A stretch of DNA of 64,000 bases from Rhodospirillum sp. (GCA_013822765.1 PNKY01000005.1:124001-188000), one strand, 5' to 3'; shown: positions 8,919 to 18,012, numbered from the stretch's first letter. Notes: a model not told the origin generated them from the letters alone. Numbers and translations are program-made.

Positions 8919-9836
8919 CTATAGCGTTTTTCCCGCCCGCATCGTCCGCCAGATTTCCACCAGCGCCGCGCGATAGCCGGGCGCGGTCGTGCGCAGCCGA
9001 TCGCGGATCAGCGCGTTGGTGTGCGGCAAGGCGTGGAACGGGATCGATGGCCAGGCGTGATGCTCGGCGTGGAATGAGCCGTTCCAGGTGAGGAAGCGCA
9101 CCGGAGCGTTGGTGTAGGTGGTGCGCGTGTTCTCGAACATGTCGGTGGTGCGCGGGCAGCCACCATGCTCGCAGATCAGATAGAGCCGCAGCATCGGCTG
9201 GCCCAGCAACGCCGGGATGACCCAGTACCATAGCAGCAACGTGCTGCCGGCCGCGATCGATGTGATCAGAGCCGTGGCGTAGATCGCCAGCACGATGCGG
9301 GCTTCCAGGATCACGCTGCGCTTCACGCGGTCGGTCGCGTAGAAGCTGTCGTCGAGGCGGCCAGTCGCACGGCGAAGAATGCCGCGGAAGTTTCCAGCCC
9401 AGTAGGACAGCCCCGCCATGTGCCAGATCATCTGGGCCGGGGTCGCGGGCTTCGAGGTTCCGAGCTCGGGGTCGTCGCGCTCCTGCGTGAAGCGGTGATG
9501 CGCGAAATGGAAGGCGCGGAACCACTCGCGCGGCAACACGATCAGAACGCCGATGACGAAGGCGACGACGTCATTGAGCGCGCGACTGTGAAAGGCGGTG
9601 CGGTGGATGGTCTCGTGCAGCGGCGGAAACAGGAAGATCAGCGCCACGCCATGCATGAACATTGCCGGCCAGATCCAGAGGGTGCCGGAACTCAGATAGA
9701 TCAGCACGCCGGTTGCGACCAGCAGCGCGACATGACCGGCAAGATGCGTGAGGCCGGCGGCGTCGCTGCGCGCGGACAGGCGCTTCAGCTCCGCCTTGCC
9801 GATCATCTCCGTCGCGTGATGAGCCCAGTCGTTCAT
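8919..9836 (-). CDS. Membrane fatty acid desaturase/hydroxylase family protein
   Basis: A 305-residue di-iron membrane enzyme. Its three histidine boxes are HETIH (residues 74-78), HFAHH (110-114) and HAEHH (near 255), set between hydrophobic segments at about 35-48, 54-72, 90-101 and 180-215. This pattern binds the oxygen-activating di-iron site in fatty acid desaturases and carotenoid hydroxylases, so the substrate is not fixed. The start overlaps the stop of the upstream acetyltransferase gene (ATGA), and that gene follows purB, so all three are probably co-transcribed. Confidence 0.87.
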   Translation of the reverse strand: MNDWAHHATEMIGKAELKRLSARSDAAGLTHLAGHVALLVATGVLIYLSSGTLWIWPAMFMHGVALIFLFPPLHETIHRTAFHSRALNDVVAFVIGVLIVLPREWFRAFHFAHHRFTQERDDPELGTSKPATPAQMIWHMAGLSYWAGNFRGILRRATGRLDDSFYATDRVKRSVILEARIVLAIYATALITSIAAGSTLLLWYWVIPALLGQPMLRLYLICEHGGCPRTTDMFENTRTTYTNAPVRFLTWNGSFHAEHHAWPSIPFHALPHTNALIRDRLRTTAPGYRAALVEIWRTMRAGKTL

Positions 9837-10678
9837 GATGCGATCGGCAACCGCCAGGTTTCGACTTCATCGGTCGGGATGAATCCCATATGCAGATAGA
9901 AACCGTGAGCGCGCTCGTTCTGTTTCACGACCGTGAGGTGAAGCGGCCCGGGCCCAAGCGTCCGGCGCACTTCGTCCAGCCCCAACCGTCCGAGCCCCCT
10001 GCCCTTCTTCTCCGGCGCGCAGCAGACCAGGTGTAGATAGCGCCGCGACAGCTTGCAGCGAACCATCGCCTGCGCCTCGCCATCCGTATCCAACAGCAAC
10101 TTCGTGCCATCGGCCGTCGTGCGCATGGACGCCAGCGCCTCCGCCTCCGGCGGCACATAGACACCCGGCATCGGGCCCATCGCGCCGTTGAGCAGCGAAA
10201 CGTAGGCGGCCTCACGCTCCGGCGTGACCAGTTCCCAGCGCCAGCTTCGCGGCAGCGGACGATCCGGTCCCCAGTTGCAATCCGAGTGTGTCAGCTCGAT
10301 GTCGACGAATTTCGGATGTGCGCCCGCACGCGCCAGCTCGTCGCGCACGCTAGCCCAGTGGCCGCTCAGCGTCACGTCGATCGCCGGGATCTCGAACAGC
10401 TGCGCGGTGTTGCGCAGGCGTTCGATCAGGATCGGGAAGACGTGCGGATCGATCTTGTCGACCGCGGCGCCGATCCACTCGAACGGCTTGGCGCCATCCT
10501 GGATGGTGAGGCGGTCCATGATAAGGCCGATCAGGCCATGGTCGCGCGCGTCGATGATGCGCCGCGCGTCGGTGGTGAAGATGCCGAGGAAACGCTCCAG
10601 GTCGACATGCGCGACCGGGTGCACGCGGCACCAGGCGAACGCCTCCTCGATGGTGATCGCGCTATCCGCCGAAGGCAC
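9833..10678 (-). CDS. GNAT family N-acetyltransferase-like protein
   Basis: About 281 residues from the GTG at 10678, which lies one base after the purB stop; the ATG at 10714 would overlap purB by 35 bp. The C-terminal half has GNAT features: EAQAMVRCKLSRRYLHLVCC (strands), KKGRGLGRLGLDEVRR (acetyl-CoA pyrophosphate loop of the RGxGxG type) and NERAHGFYLHMGFIP. The N-terminal half is less clear and may be a second, degenerate GNAT-like unit. The substrate is unknown. It is coupled to both purB upstream and the desaturase gene downstream. Confidence 0.75.
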   Translation of the reverse strand: MPSADSAITIEEAFAWCRVHPVAHVDLERFLGIFTTDARRIIDARDHGLIGLIMDRLTIQDGAKPFEWIGAAVDKIDPHVFPILIERLRNTAQLFEIPAIDVTLSGHWASVRDELARAGAHPKFVDIELTHSDCNWGPDRPLPRSWRWELVTPEREAAYVSLLNGAMGPMPGVYVPPEAEALASMRTTADGTKLLLDTDGEAQAMVRCKLSRRYLHLVCCAPEKKGRGLGRLGLDEVRRTLGPGPLHLTVVKQNERAHGFYLHMGFIPTDEVETWRLPIAS

Positions 10679-10679
10679 T

Positions 10680-11972
10680 CTATCCGAAGACTCTGGCAAA
10701 GATCGTGTCCACATGCTTGGTGTGATAGCCGAGATCGAAGCATTCCTCGATCTGCGCCGGCTTCAGCTTCGCCGTCACCTCGGGATCTGACTTGAGTTCG
10801 GTCAGGAAGTCCTTGCCCTCCAGCCACACTTTCATCGCGTTGCGTTGGACCAGCTTGTAGGAATCCTCTCGGCTGACGCCGGCTTGCGTCAGGGCCAGCA
10901 GCACGCGCTGGGAATGCATCAAGCCGCCATAGGTCTCGAGGTTCTTGGCCATCGCCTCGGGATAGACGATCAGCTTCTCCACCACGCCGGCGAGACGCGC
11001 CAGCGCGAAGTCGAGCGCGATGGTCGCGTCAGGCCCGAACACGCGCTCGACCGCGGAGTGCGAGATGTCGCGTTCGTGCCACAGCGCGACATTCTCCAGC
11101 GCCGGCGTGACCGCGGCGCGCACAATGCGCGCGAGGCCGGTCAGGTTCTCGGTCAGAACCGGATTGCGCTTGTGCGGCATCGCCGAGGAGCCCTTCTGGC
11201 CGGGCGAGAAATACTCCTCGGCCTCGCGCATCTCGGAGCGCTGCAGGTGGCGGATCTCAATGGCCAGGTTCTCGATCGAGGAGGCGATCACGCCGAGAGT
11301 CGCGAAGAACATGGCGTGGCGGTCGCGCGGAATCACCTGGGTGGAGACCGGCTCGACCTTCAGCCCCAGCTTGGCGGCGACATGCGCCTCGACCTTCGGG
11401 TCGATGTTGGCGAAGGTGCCGACCGCGCCGGAGATGGTGCAGGTCGCGATCTCGTCACGCGCCGCGATCAGGCGCTTCTTGGCGCGATCGAAGGCGGCGT
11501 AGTGGCCGGCAAGCTTGAGCCCGAAGGTGGTCGGCTCGGCGTGGATGGCGTGGCTGCGGCCGATGGTCGGCGTCATCTTGTGCTCGAGTGCACGCTTCTT
11601 GAGAGCGGCGAGCAGCGCATCGAGATCCTTGAGCAGGATGTCCGCCGCCTGCTTCATCTGGACCGCGAGACAGGTGTCGAGCACGTCGGACGAGGTCATG
11701 CCCTGGTGCACGAAGCGCGCCGCGGGGCCGACATGCTCGGCGAGGTTGGTGAGGAAGGCGATCACGTCGTGCTTGGTCTCGCGCTCGATCTCGTCGATGC
11801 GCGCGATCTCCCACTTGCCCTTGGCCCAGACTTCCTTGGCCGCTTCCTTGGGCACGACACCCAGTTCCGCCAGCGCGTCGCAGGCATGAGCCTCGATCTC
11901 GAACCAGATGCGGAACCGGTTCTCCGGCTCCCAGATCCGGGTCATTTCGGGGCGGGAATAACGCGGAATCAT
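10680..11972 (-). CDS. purB: Adenylosuccinate lyase
   Basis: Cleaves SAICAR and adenylosuccinate, releasing fumarate, in purine synthesis. It is 430 residues and starts MIPRYSRPEMTRIWEPENRF at the ATG at 11972. The open frame extends far upstream (to 13202), but that part is antisense to other genes. The fumarase/lyase superfamily signature is SSAMPHKRNPVLTENL, and the catalytic histidine regions are MTSSDVLDTCLAVQ and TIGRSHAIHAEPT. It is near the purC-L operon on the same strand but separated by about 6 kb of unrelated genes, and heads its own operon with an acetyltransferase and a desaturase. Confidence 0.97.
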   Translation of the reverse strand: MIPRYSRPEMTRIWEPENRFRIWFEIEAHACDALAELGVVPKEAAKEVWAKGKWEIARIDEIERETKHDVIAFLTNLAEHVGPAARFVHQGMTSSDVLDTCLAVQMKQAADILLKDLDALLAALKKRALEHKMTPTIGRSHAIHAEPTTFGLKLAGHYAAFDRAKKRLIAARDEIATCTISGAVGTFANIDPKVEAHVAAKLGLKVEPVSTQVIPRDRHAMFFATLGVIASSIENLAIEIRHLQRSEMREAEEYFSPGQKGSSAMPHKRNPVLTENLTGLARIVRAAVTPALENVALWHERDISHSAVERVFGPDATIALDFALARLAGVVEKLIVYPEAMAKNLETYGGLMHSQRVLLALTQAGVSREDSYKLVQRNAMKVWLEGKDFLTELKSDPEVTAKLKPAQIEECFDLGYHTKHVDTIFARVFG

Positions 11973-12110
11973 CGGCGGGACCTCAAGGCTGGTTGTCGGC
12001 GCTAAACGAACCGGCAGGGCTTTGGTTGTCAATGGGAATTGTGGGGACTGGCGATAGGCTTGGCGCCGATTTCCATCTAGGCTGGCCGGCCAATCAACTG
12101 GAGCCGGATT

Positions 12111-12674
12111 GTGAAGACTCTGCTTGTCATCGCCCACCCGCGCCGGTCGTCTTTGACCGGTCAGGCCGCCGACGCGTTCCGCGAGGCGGCGCAGGTCAAC
12201 GGTCATGCGTTCGAGTTGGCCGACCTGGCGCAGGAGCAATTCGATCCGGTTCTGCGCGAGGCGGACGAGCCGAATTGGAACGATCCCGAAAAGGTCTATT
12301 CCGAGGACGTGCGGCGCGAGATGCAGCGCGTCGAGCGCAACGACGCCACCGTGATTGTCTTTCCGGTCTACTGGTGGTCGATGCCGGCGCTGCTCAAAGG
12401 GTGGATCGACCGGGTCTGGAACAACGGTTGGGCCTATGGCGCGCGCAAGTTTCCGCACCAGCGTGTCTGGATGATTGGCGTTGCGGGCGGACTTCCGGAT
12501 TCGTTCGCCAAGAGGGGCTATGACACGGCGATCCAGACCCAGCTGGATGTCGGAATCCTGGACTATTGCGGCGTGCGCGAGCGGCGATTGCAATTGCTGC
12601 ATGGTTCGATCGAAGGGGATGATTATCCCACACAAATCCTGACTCAGGCGCGGGCGCTCGGCGCCGAATTCTGA
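12111..12674 (+). CDS. NAD(P)H-dependent flavodoxin-like oxidoreductase (NQO1/KefF/MdaB type)
   Basis: A 187-residue flavodoxin-fold protein beginning at a GTG (12111) with GGAG about 9 bp upstream. Residues 1-15 form the phosphate loop (LLVIAHPRRSSLTG), and VIVFPVYWWSMPALLKGWID is the hallmark of the quinone-reductase group. GVAGGLPDSFAKRGY is the second FMN or substrate loop. It probably does two-electron reduction of quinones or a similar compound; the natural substrate cannot be read here. It is divergent from purB and followed 57 bp later by a cupin gene. Confidence 0.88.
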   Translation: MKTLLVIAHPRRSSLTGQAADAFREAAQVNGHAFELADLAQEQFDPVLREADEPNWNDPEKVYSEDVRREMQRVERNDATVIVFPVYWWSMPALLKGWIDRVWNNGWAYGARKFPHQRVWMIGVAGGLPDSFAKRGYDTAIQTQLDVGILDYCGVRERRLQLLHGSIEGDDYPTQILTQARALGAEF

Positions 12675-12731
12675 CGGCACGTTGCACCGCTCCCGGTGCT
12701 TCGCTAGGTTGGCGGCAACTGGGAGGATGCG

Positions 12732-13091
12732 ATGCCGGAAAAGAAAGTCGTCCACTACCGCAAGTCCGACATGACCTTCGCCGCGTTCGGCGGGCCGCCG
12801 GGCACGGCGACGATCGCCAGGTTGGTCGGGCCGGAGATGAGCAAGACCATGGGCGCGGGCATCGCGACCTTCGACGGCTGCTCGATCGAATGGACCGTGC
12901 TGTACGACGAAGTCATTGTCGTATTGGAAGGCACCTTTCGCCTGGTGGTCGGCAAGGAGACTCACGCCTGCGCGCCCGGCGACGTGATCTGGATCCCGGA
13001 GAACACGCCGATCAAATATGAGGGCGACAAGGCGAAGGTGTTCTACGCCCTCGATCCCGCCGACTGGCGCCAGCGCCACGGATTGGCGTGA
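12732..13091 (+). CDS. Cupin domain protein, EutQ-like
   Basis: A 119-residue single-domain cupin. The beta-barrel motifs are visible: TIEWTVLYDEVIVVLEGTF-like segment (residues 50-70, without the usual HxH but with conserved Glu), and the second motif PGDVIWIPENTPIKYEG. This pattern is like the EutQ-type cupins, several of which lack the full metal-binding set. The start has GGGAGGATGCG upstream. It lies in line with, and ends 7 bp before, the flavin oxidoreductase gene, so the two may act on the same unknown compound. Confidence 0.8.
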   Translation: MPEKKVVHYRKSDMTFAAFGGPPGTATIARLVGPEMSKTMGAGIATFDGCSIEWTVLYDEVIVVLEGTFRLVVGKETHACAPGDVIWIPENTPIKYEGDKAKVFYALDPADWRQRHGLA

Positions 13092-13098
13092 GGCGATC

Positions 13099-15054
13099 TT
13101 GGCCGCAGCGGGCCTCTCGCACCTGTTCTCTCCCATCCGCATCCGCGGACTGGACATCAAGAACCGTATCCTGTCGACCGGCCACGACACCACGCTGATC
13201 ACCGGCGGCGTGCCGAACGATGCGCTGATCGCCTATCACGAAGCGCGCGCGAAGGGCGGCGCCGGCCTCATCATCGTGCAGGCCGCCGGCATCCACGAGA
13301 CGGCGAAATACACCTCGCACGTGCTGATGGCCTCGGAGGAGAGCGTGCCCGGCTATCGGCGCCTCGCCGAGACCGTGCACAAACATGGCTGCAAGATCTT
13401 CGGGCAATTGTTCCATCCGGGGCGCGAGATCATGGAAAGCCAGGATGGCAGCGCGCCGGTGGCCTACGCGCCCTCGGCCGTGCCCAACGAGCGCTTCCAC
13501 GTCATGCCGCGCCCGATGTCCAAGGCGCTGATCGCCGAAGTCGTCGAAGGCTACGGCCTGTCGGCGGCGCGGTTGCGCGGCGCGGGGCTGGACGGGCTGG
13601 AGGTGGTCGCCAGCCACGGCTATCTGCCGGCGCAGTTCCTCAATCCGCGGCTCAACCGGCGCGAGGACGAATATGGCGGGTCGTTCGAGAATCGCCTGCG
13701 GTTCCTGCGCGAGGTGATCGCCTCCGTGCGCGCGCATGTCGATGATTCCGCGATCGTCGGCCTGCGCATCAGCGGCGATGAGAAGGACCCGGACGGCCTG
13801 CAGGAATCCGAGAGCCTGCAGGCGATCGTCGCGCTGGCTGACCAGTTCGACTACGTCAACGTCATCGCCGGTTCCTCCGCCGGCTTCGGCAGCGCGGTGC
13901 ATATCGCGCCGCCGATGGCGATCGCCAACGCCTATGTCGCGCCGTTCGCGGCGGCGGTGAAGGCGAAGATCAAGGCGGCGGTGTTCGTCGCCGGCCGCAT
14001 CAACCAGCCGCAGGACGGCGAGAAGGTGATCGCCTCCGGCCAGGCCGACATGGTCGGCATGACGCGCGCGATGATCTGCGATCCCGAGATGGCCGGGAAG
14101 GCGGAGGCGGGAAAGCTCGACGACATCCGCGCCTGCATCGGCTGCAACCAGGCCTGCATCGGACACTTTCATCTCGGCTATCCGATCTCCTGCATCCAGC
14201 ATCCGGAGACCGGACGCGAGCTGACCTACGGCACACTGACGCCGGCGGCACGCAAGAAGAAAGTGCTGATCGCCGGCGGCGGACCGGGGGGCATGAAGGC
14301 GGCAGCGGTTGCAGCCGAGCGCGGGCACGATGTCACGCTCTACGAGGCGAGCGAGCGGCTGGGTGGACAGGCGCTGCTGGCGCAGATGCTGCCCGGTCGC
14401 GCAGAGTTCGGCGGCATCGTCACCAACCTCTCGCGCGAGATGCAGCTGGCCAACGCCAAGGTCGTGCTGCGCACCAAGGTGACGCGCGCGCTGATCGAAG
14501 CCGAGAAGCCGGATGCCGTCATCATCGCGACGGGAGCCAAGCCGCGCCCGGCGGAGATCGAAGGCGTCGAGAGCGGCCACGTGGTCAACGCCTGGCAGGT
14601 CATCAGGAACGAAGCCAATGTCGGGCAGTCGGTGGTGATCGCCGACTGGCGCTGCGACTGGATCGGCATGGGGGTCGCCGAGATGCTGGCGCGCCAGGGC
14701 TGCCGCGTTCGCCTGTGCGTCGACGGCTACATGGCGGGCCAGCGCATCCATCAATATGTCCGCGACCATTGGGTCGGGCAGCTGCACAAGCTCGGGGTCG
14801 AGATCGTACCCTACGCGCGCCTCTATGGCGTCGACGGCAGCAGCGTGTATTTCCAGCACGCCACCAGCGGCGAACCCGTGATCTTCGAGGAGGTCGACAC
14901 CCTGGTCGCCTCGCTCGGCCATCATCGCGTGGCCGAGCTGGAGGACGAGCTCGCCGGCTGGTCCGGCGAGGTGCACGTGATCGGCGACGCGCAGACCCCG
15001 CGCACCGCCGAGGAAGCCGTGCTGGAAGGGCTCAAGGTCGCGGCGGCGCTGTGA
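13099..15054 (+). CDS. NADH:flavin oxidoreductase, old yellow enzyme with Fe-S and FAD/NAD domains
   Basis: About 651 residues from a TTG at 13099 (GAGG just upstream); there is no good ATG. Domain order is: FMN TIM barrel (residues 1-340; SHGYLPAQFLNPRLNRR is the substrate-side His-containing loop), a 4Fe-4S motif CIGCNQAC then a fourth Cys 12 residues later, and a C-terminal pyridine nucleotide disulphide reductase-like part (VLIAGGGPGGMKAA). This is the build of 2,4-dienoyl-CoA reductase, trimethylamine/dimethylamine dehydrogenase and N-methylproline demethylase. The substrate is not clear. Confidence 0.88.
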   Translation: MAAAGLSHLFSPIRIRGLDIKNRILSTGHDTTLITGGVPNDALIAYHEARAKGGAGLIIVQAAGIHETAKYTSHVLMASEESVPGYRRLAETVHKHGCKIFGQLFHPGREIMESQDGSAPVAYAPSAVPNERFHVMPRPMSKALIAEVVEGYGLSAARLRGAGLDGLEVVASHGYLPAQFLNPRLNRREDEYGGSFENRLRFLREVIASVRAHVDDSAIVGLRISGDEKDPDGLQESESLQAIVALADQFDYVNVIAGSSAGFGSAVHIAPPMAIANAYVAPFAAAVKAKIKAAVFVAGRINQPQDGEKVIASGQADMVGMTRAMICDPEMAGKAEAGKLDDIRACIGCNQACIGHFHLGYPISCIQHPETGRELTYGTLTPAARKKKVLIAGGGPGGMKAAAVAAERGHDVTLYEASERLGGQALLAQMLPGRAEFGGIVTNLSREMQLANAKVVLRTKVTRALIEAEKPDAVIIATGAKPRPAEIEGVESGHVVNAWQVIRNEANVGQSVVIADWRCDWIGMGVAEMLARQGCRVRLCVDGYMAGQRIHQYVRDHWVGQLHKLGVEIVPYARLYGVDGSSVYFQHATSGEPVIFEEVDTLVASLGHHRVAELEDELAGWSGEVHVIGDAQTPRTAEEAVLEGLKVAAAL

Positions 15055-15055
15055 G

Positions 15056-15457
15056 ATGAGCTGGGACATATTCGCGGTGAATGTGCCGCTTGTGTTCGAG
15101 TCGATCGAGGAGATTCCGCCAGACTTCAAGCCAAAGCCGCTGGGCAATCGATCTGCGGTCATCGCCAGGATCAAGCGCATCGCTCCAACAGCGAACTTTT
15201 CCGATCCGTCCTCGGGGCTGATTGAAAAGGACGGCTGGTCGATCGAGCTGAACATGGGCGATGACGAGATATGCGAGGACTTTGCTTTCCACGTGCGCGG
15301 CGACGGAGACGAGGCCGTCGAAGTCGTTGCACGCATTCTGGACGGCCTGGGCATCCGCGGCTTCAATCCTCAAGCGGGCAGACTCTTTGTGGCCGGTCCA
15401 AGCGCAATCGCGAGTTTCAACGAGTGGCGTGAGCTCCGCGACAGAGGACGGCGCTGA
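15056..15457 (+). CDS. Uncharacterised 133-residue protein
   Basis: I do not recognise this family. It starts MSWDIFAVNVPLVFESIEEI, one base after the stop of the flavin oxidoreductase gene, so it is likely on the same message. It is soluble, has no signal or membrane segment, and has an acidic middle (MGDDEICEDFAFHVRGDGDE) with a short helix-rich end. Codon use looks like the neighbours. Proteins of this type, with the MSWDI start, are often small stand-alone hypothetical proteins in GC-rich bacteria. Confidence 0.65.
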   Translation: MSWDIFAVNVPLVFESIEEIPPDFKPKPLGNRSAVIARIKRIAPTANFSDPSSGLIEKDGWSIELNMGDDEICEDFAFHVRGDGDEAVEVVARILDGLGIRGFNPQAGRLFVAGPSAIASFNEWRELRDRGRR

Positions 15458-15485
15458 AGGTCACCGACCTCCCTGGCCGCGCCGT

Positions 15486-16442
15486 CTATTGGGCGGCAGT
15501 GACATAGCGCCCGTCGCCACCGGCGGTCGGCGCCACGGCCAGAGCACCGCGCATGAAGGCCGCCTCTTCCTGGGGCGTGCGGCCAAAGAAGCGCTTGAAT
15601 TCGCGGCTGAATTGCGACGCGCTTTCGTAGCCCACGCGCGTGCAGGCCTGAGCGGCATTCAAGCTTTCCTGGACCATCAGCAGGCGCGCCTTGTGCAGGC
15701 GGGTCGCCTTCACATACTGGATCGGCGAGGTTTGCGTCACCGACTTGAAGTGCACGTGAAAGGCGGGAACGCTCATGCCCGCTTCCTGCGCCAGCCGCCC
15801 GACATCGAGATCGCCGTCATAGTCCGCGTGGATGCGGCGCAGCGCCTTGGCGATTTTGCCGAACTGGCTCTGGTGCGTGAGCGCGGCGCGGATCGCCCCG
15901 CCCTGCTCGCCGGTGAGGACGCGGAAATAGATCTCGCGCACGATCGCCGGCCCCAGCAGGCGCGCTTCCATCGGCGCGCCGAGCACGTTCAGCAGGCGCA
16001 ACGTGGCATCGCCGAGTTCCTCGCCGAGCGGCGTCGCACAGATTCCCCTCGGGCTCGCCTCTGCCACGCCGCCGGATTCATCCAGCGCCAGCAGCAGCTC
16101 GGCCGCGACCGCCAGGTCGATGCGGATCGCGATGCCAAGGAACGGCTTGTCGGGCGTCGCCTCGGTCTCGACCTCGAACGGCAGCGGCACGGACAGCACC
16201 AGGAACTGCTGTGCGTCGTACACGTAGGTTTCGTCGCCCAGGTAGCCGCGCTTGCGGCCCTGGCAGACGATGCAGATGGAGGGCTCGTAGAGCACCGGCA
16301 TGCGCGTCAGCGAGGAATTGACCCGCGTCAGCCGCACGCCGTCGAGGGCGGTCGGCGTGAAGCCCTCCTCCGGTGCGAGCCGGGTAATGAGGGCCGCCAT
16401 GGCCTGCTGGCGGGGGAATGCGGCTGGAGTGGCTTTCGGCAT
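15486..16442 (-). CDS. AraC family transcriptional regulator
   Basis: A 318-residue regulator with an N-terminal AraC_N-type sensor domain (about residues 25-180; SLTRMPVLYEPSICIVCQG is typical) and a C-terminal double helix-turn-helix (about 210-300; DVGRLAQEAGMSVPAFHVHF and ACTRVGYESASQFSREFKR). It is divergent from the SDR gene at 16732. AraC/SDR divergent pairs of this kind are common, so it probably controls that gene, and itself, from the 289-bp region between them. Confidence 0.92.
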   Translation of the reverse strand: MPKATPAAFPRQQAMAALITRLAPEEGFTPTALDGVRLTRVNSSLTRMPVLYEPSICIVCQGRKRGYLGDETYVYDAQQFLVLSVPLPFEVETEATPDKPFLGIAIRIDLAVAAELLLALDESGGVAEASPRGICATPLGEELGDATLRLLNVLGAPMEARLLGPAIVREIYFRVLTGEQGGAIRAALTHQSQFGKIAKALRRIHADYDGDLDVGRLAQEAGMSVPAFHVHFKSVTQTSPIQYVKATRLHKARLLMVQESLNAAQACTRVGYESASQFSREFKRFFGRTPQEEAAFMRGALAVAPTAGGDGRYVTAAQ

Positions 16443-16731
16443 GGGACAATTCCGAGTTTTAATACGATTAGGATATGCGATTGCCCATACAACGCACGAT
16501 GGGTACGCTAGAATATAGGAATAGGCAATATGCCGATAGCCCTGGGTATTCTGGAATCCGCCCTCCGTCCCCAGCTTTCCGTCACGCCGATCGCACTGCT
16601 CGGCGGGTCAGGAGGCCAAGCCATGTCAAACAGCAGAATCCCCGAGATCCGCGCCAGCCTGGCGCAGCAGGAAATCCGGATGCGCTCGCTGGCAAGGCCC
16701 GCAGCTTCCGAACGCAACAAGGAGACGGATC

Positions 16732-17565
16732 ATGAGCAAGGTTTGGTTCATCACTGGAGCTTCCCGTGGCATTGGCGCGGAAATCGCGAAGGCAGCGCTG
16801 GCGTCCGGTGACCGGGTGGTCGCCACTGGGCGCAATCGCGCCCAGATCGAGAAGACATTCGCCGGCAATGCGAGCGTGCTCGCGGTCGAGCTGGACGTGA
16901 CCGACGCCGCACAGGCACACCGCGCGGTCGACGCCGCACTCGTCAAGTTCGGCCGCATCGACGTGCTGGTGAACAATGCCGGCTACGGCCAGCTCGGTGC
17001 GTTCGAGGAGAACGAGACCGGCGACATCGAACGGCAATATGCGACCAACGTGTTCGGATTGTTCCACGTCACTCGCGCGGTGCTGCCGGTGATGCGGCGC
17101 CAGCGCGGCGGGCGCATCTTCAACCTGTCCTCGATGGCCGGCGTCCTGGGCTTCGCGAGCGCGTCGATCTATTGCTCGACCAAGTTCGCAGTCGAGGGCT
17201 TCTCGGAATCCCTGGCGCTGGAAGTGGCCCAGTTCGGCATCAAGATCACGATCGTCGAGCCGGGTTTCTTCCGCACCGACTTCCTGGACACCAGCTCCAT
17301 CCGCTACGGTGCCAAGGTGGTCGATGACTACGTTCCCTCCTCGACCGAGCTGAAGGCGACGTTCGATTCCTACAGCCACAAACAGGCCGGCGACCCGGTG
17401 AAGCTCGGCCAGGCGATGGTTCAGCTCGCCAACGTGGACAATCCACCGTTGCGCTATGCGGCGGGATCGGACTCGGCGGGCCGCATCGGCGAGAAGCTGA
17501 GCGCGATGCAGAGCGAGATCGATCAGTGGCGCGCCTTGTCGGTCTCGACCGACCACGCGCAGTAA
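16732..17565 (+). CDS. Short-chain dehydrogenase/reductase (SDR)
   Basis: A 277-residue classical SDR. The NAD(P) motif is TGASRGIGAEIAK (residues 8-20), NNAG is at about 84, and the catalytic set is Ser in NLSSMAG with YxxxK as YCSTK. It has a C-terminal extension after PGFFRTDFLD, as in the subgroup that is often next to an AraC regulator. AAGGAG lies 8 bp before the ATG. The substrate is unknown. The ATG overlaps a possible leader ORF that starts at 16623 (see findings). Confidence 0.93.
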   Translation: MSKVWFITGASRGIGAEIAKAALASGDRVVATGRNRAQIEKTFAGNASVLAVELDVTDAAQAHRAVDAALVKFGRIDVLVNNAGYGQLGAFEENETGDIERQYATNVFGLFHVTRAVLPVMRRQRGGRIFNLSSMAGVLGFASASIYCSTKFAVEGFSESLALEVAQFGIKITIVEPGFFRTDFLDTSSIRYGAKVVDDYVPSSTELKATFDSYSHKQAGDPVKLGQAMVQLANVDNPPLRYAAGSDSAGRIGEKLSAMQSEIDQWRALSVSTDHAQ

Positions 17566-17607
17566 CGAGAGCATGCGGCCGCACCTCAAATGCAGCCGCT
17601 TCGCTGC

Positions 17608-18012
17608 CTAGGCGGCGCGACCTTGCGGAAGGCACGCGATGACCTTGATCTCGAAATCGAAGCCAGCCAGCCAGTTCACGCCCACCGCGGTCCAGTTCGG
17701 GTACGGCGGGTCGCCGATCGCCTTCAGGCGAACGGCGGCAAACGTCTCCCACTGCATCGGCGGATCGGTGTGGAAGGTGATCACGTCGACGACGTCGTCG
17801 AACGTGCAACCGGCTGCTTTCAGCACCGCCGCGAGATTGCCGAAGGCAAGCTGGACCTGCTTCTCGAACACCGGCTCGGGCGACCCGTCTTCGCGGCTGC
17901 CTACCTGGCCGGAGACGAACAGGAAGTCGCCCGAGCGGATCGCCGCCGAATAGCGGTTTTTTTCGTAAAGCGCCTGCCGGCCGGCAGGGAAGATCGCATC
18001 GCGTTTGGCCAT
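17608..18012 (-). CDS. RidA family (YjgF/YER057c/UK114) protein
   Basis: A protein of 134 residues from the second of two adjacent ATGs (18012), which has better spacing (7 bp) to AAGGAG than the first (18015). It has the RidA layout: IRSGDFLFVSGQVGS near the N-terminus, VDVITFHTDP in the middle and NWTAVGVNWLAGFDFEIKVIA at the end. The archetype's catalytic Arg position is not conserved at the usual place, so it is a RidA-like paralogue and not clearly an enamine deaminase. It is on the same strand as, and 43 bp after, the saccharopine-dehydrogenase-like gene. Confidence 0.85.
   Translation of the reverse strand: MAKRDAIFPAGRQALYEKNRYSAAIRSGDFLFVSGQVGSREDGSPEPVFEKQVQLAFGNLAAVLKAAGCTFDDVVDVITFHTDPPMQWETFAAVRLKAIGDPPYPNWTAVGVNWLAGFDFEIKVIACLPQGRAA

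Noticed and set aside
11973..13202. Upstream extension of the purB frame by about 410 codons
   Set aside because: The family start is at 11972 and the extension overlaps two plus-strand genes (quinone reductase and cupin).
13012..15366. A 784-codon open frame on the minus strand opposite the flavin oxidoreductase gene
   Set aside because: Same shadow character; the plus strand encodes a clear enzyme with FMN, Fe-S and NAD motifs.
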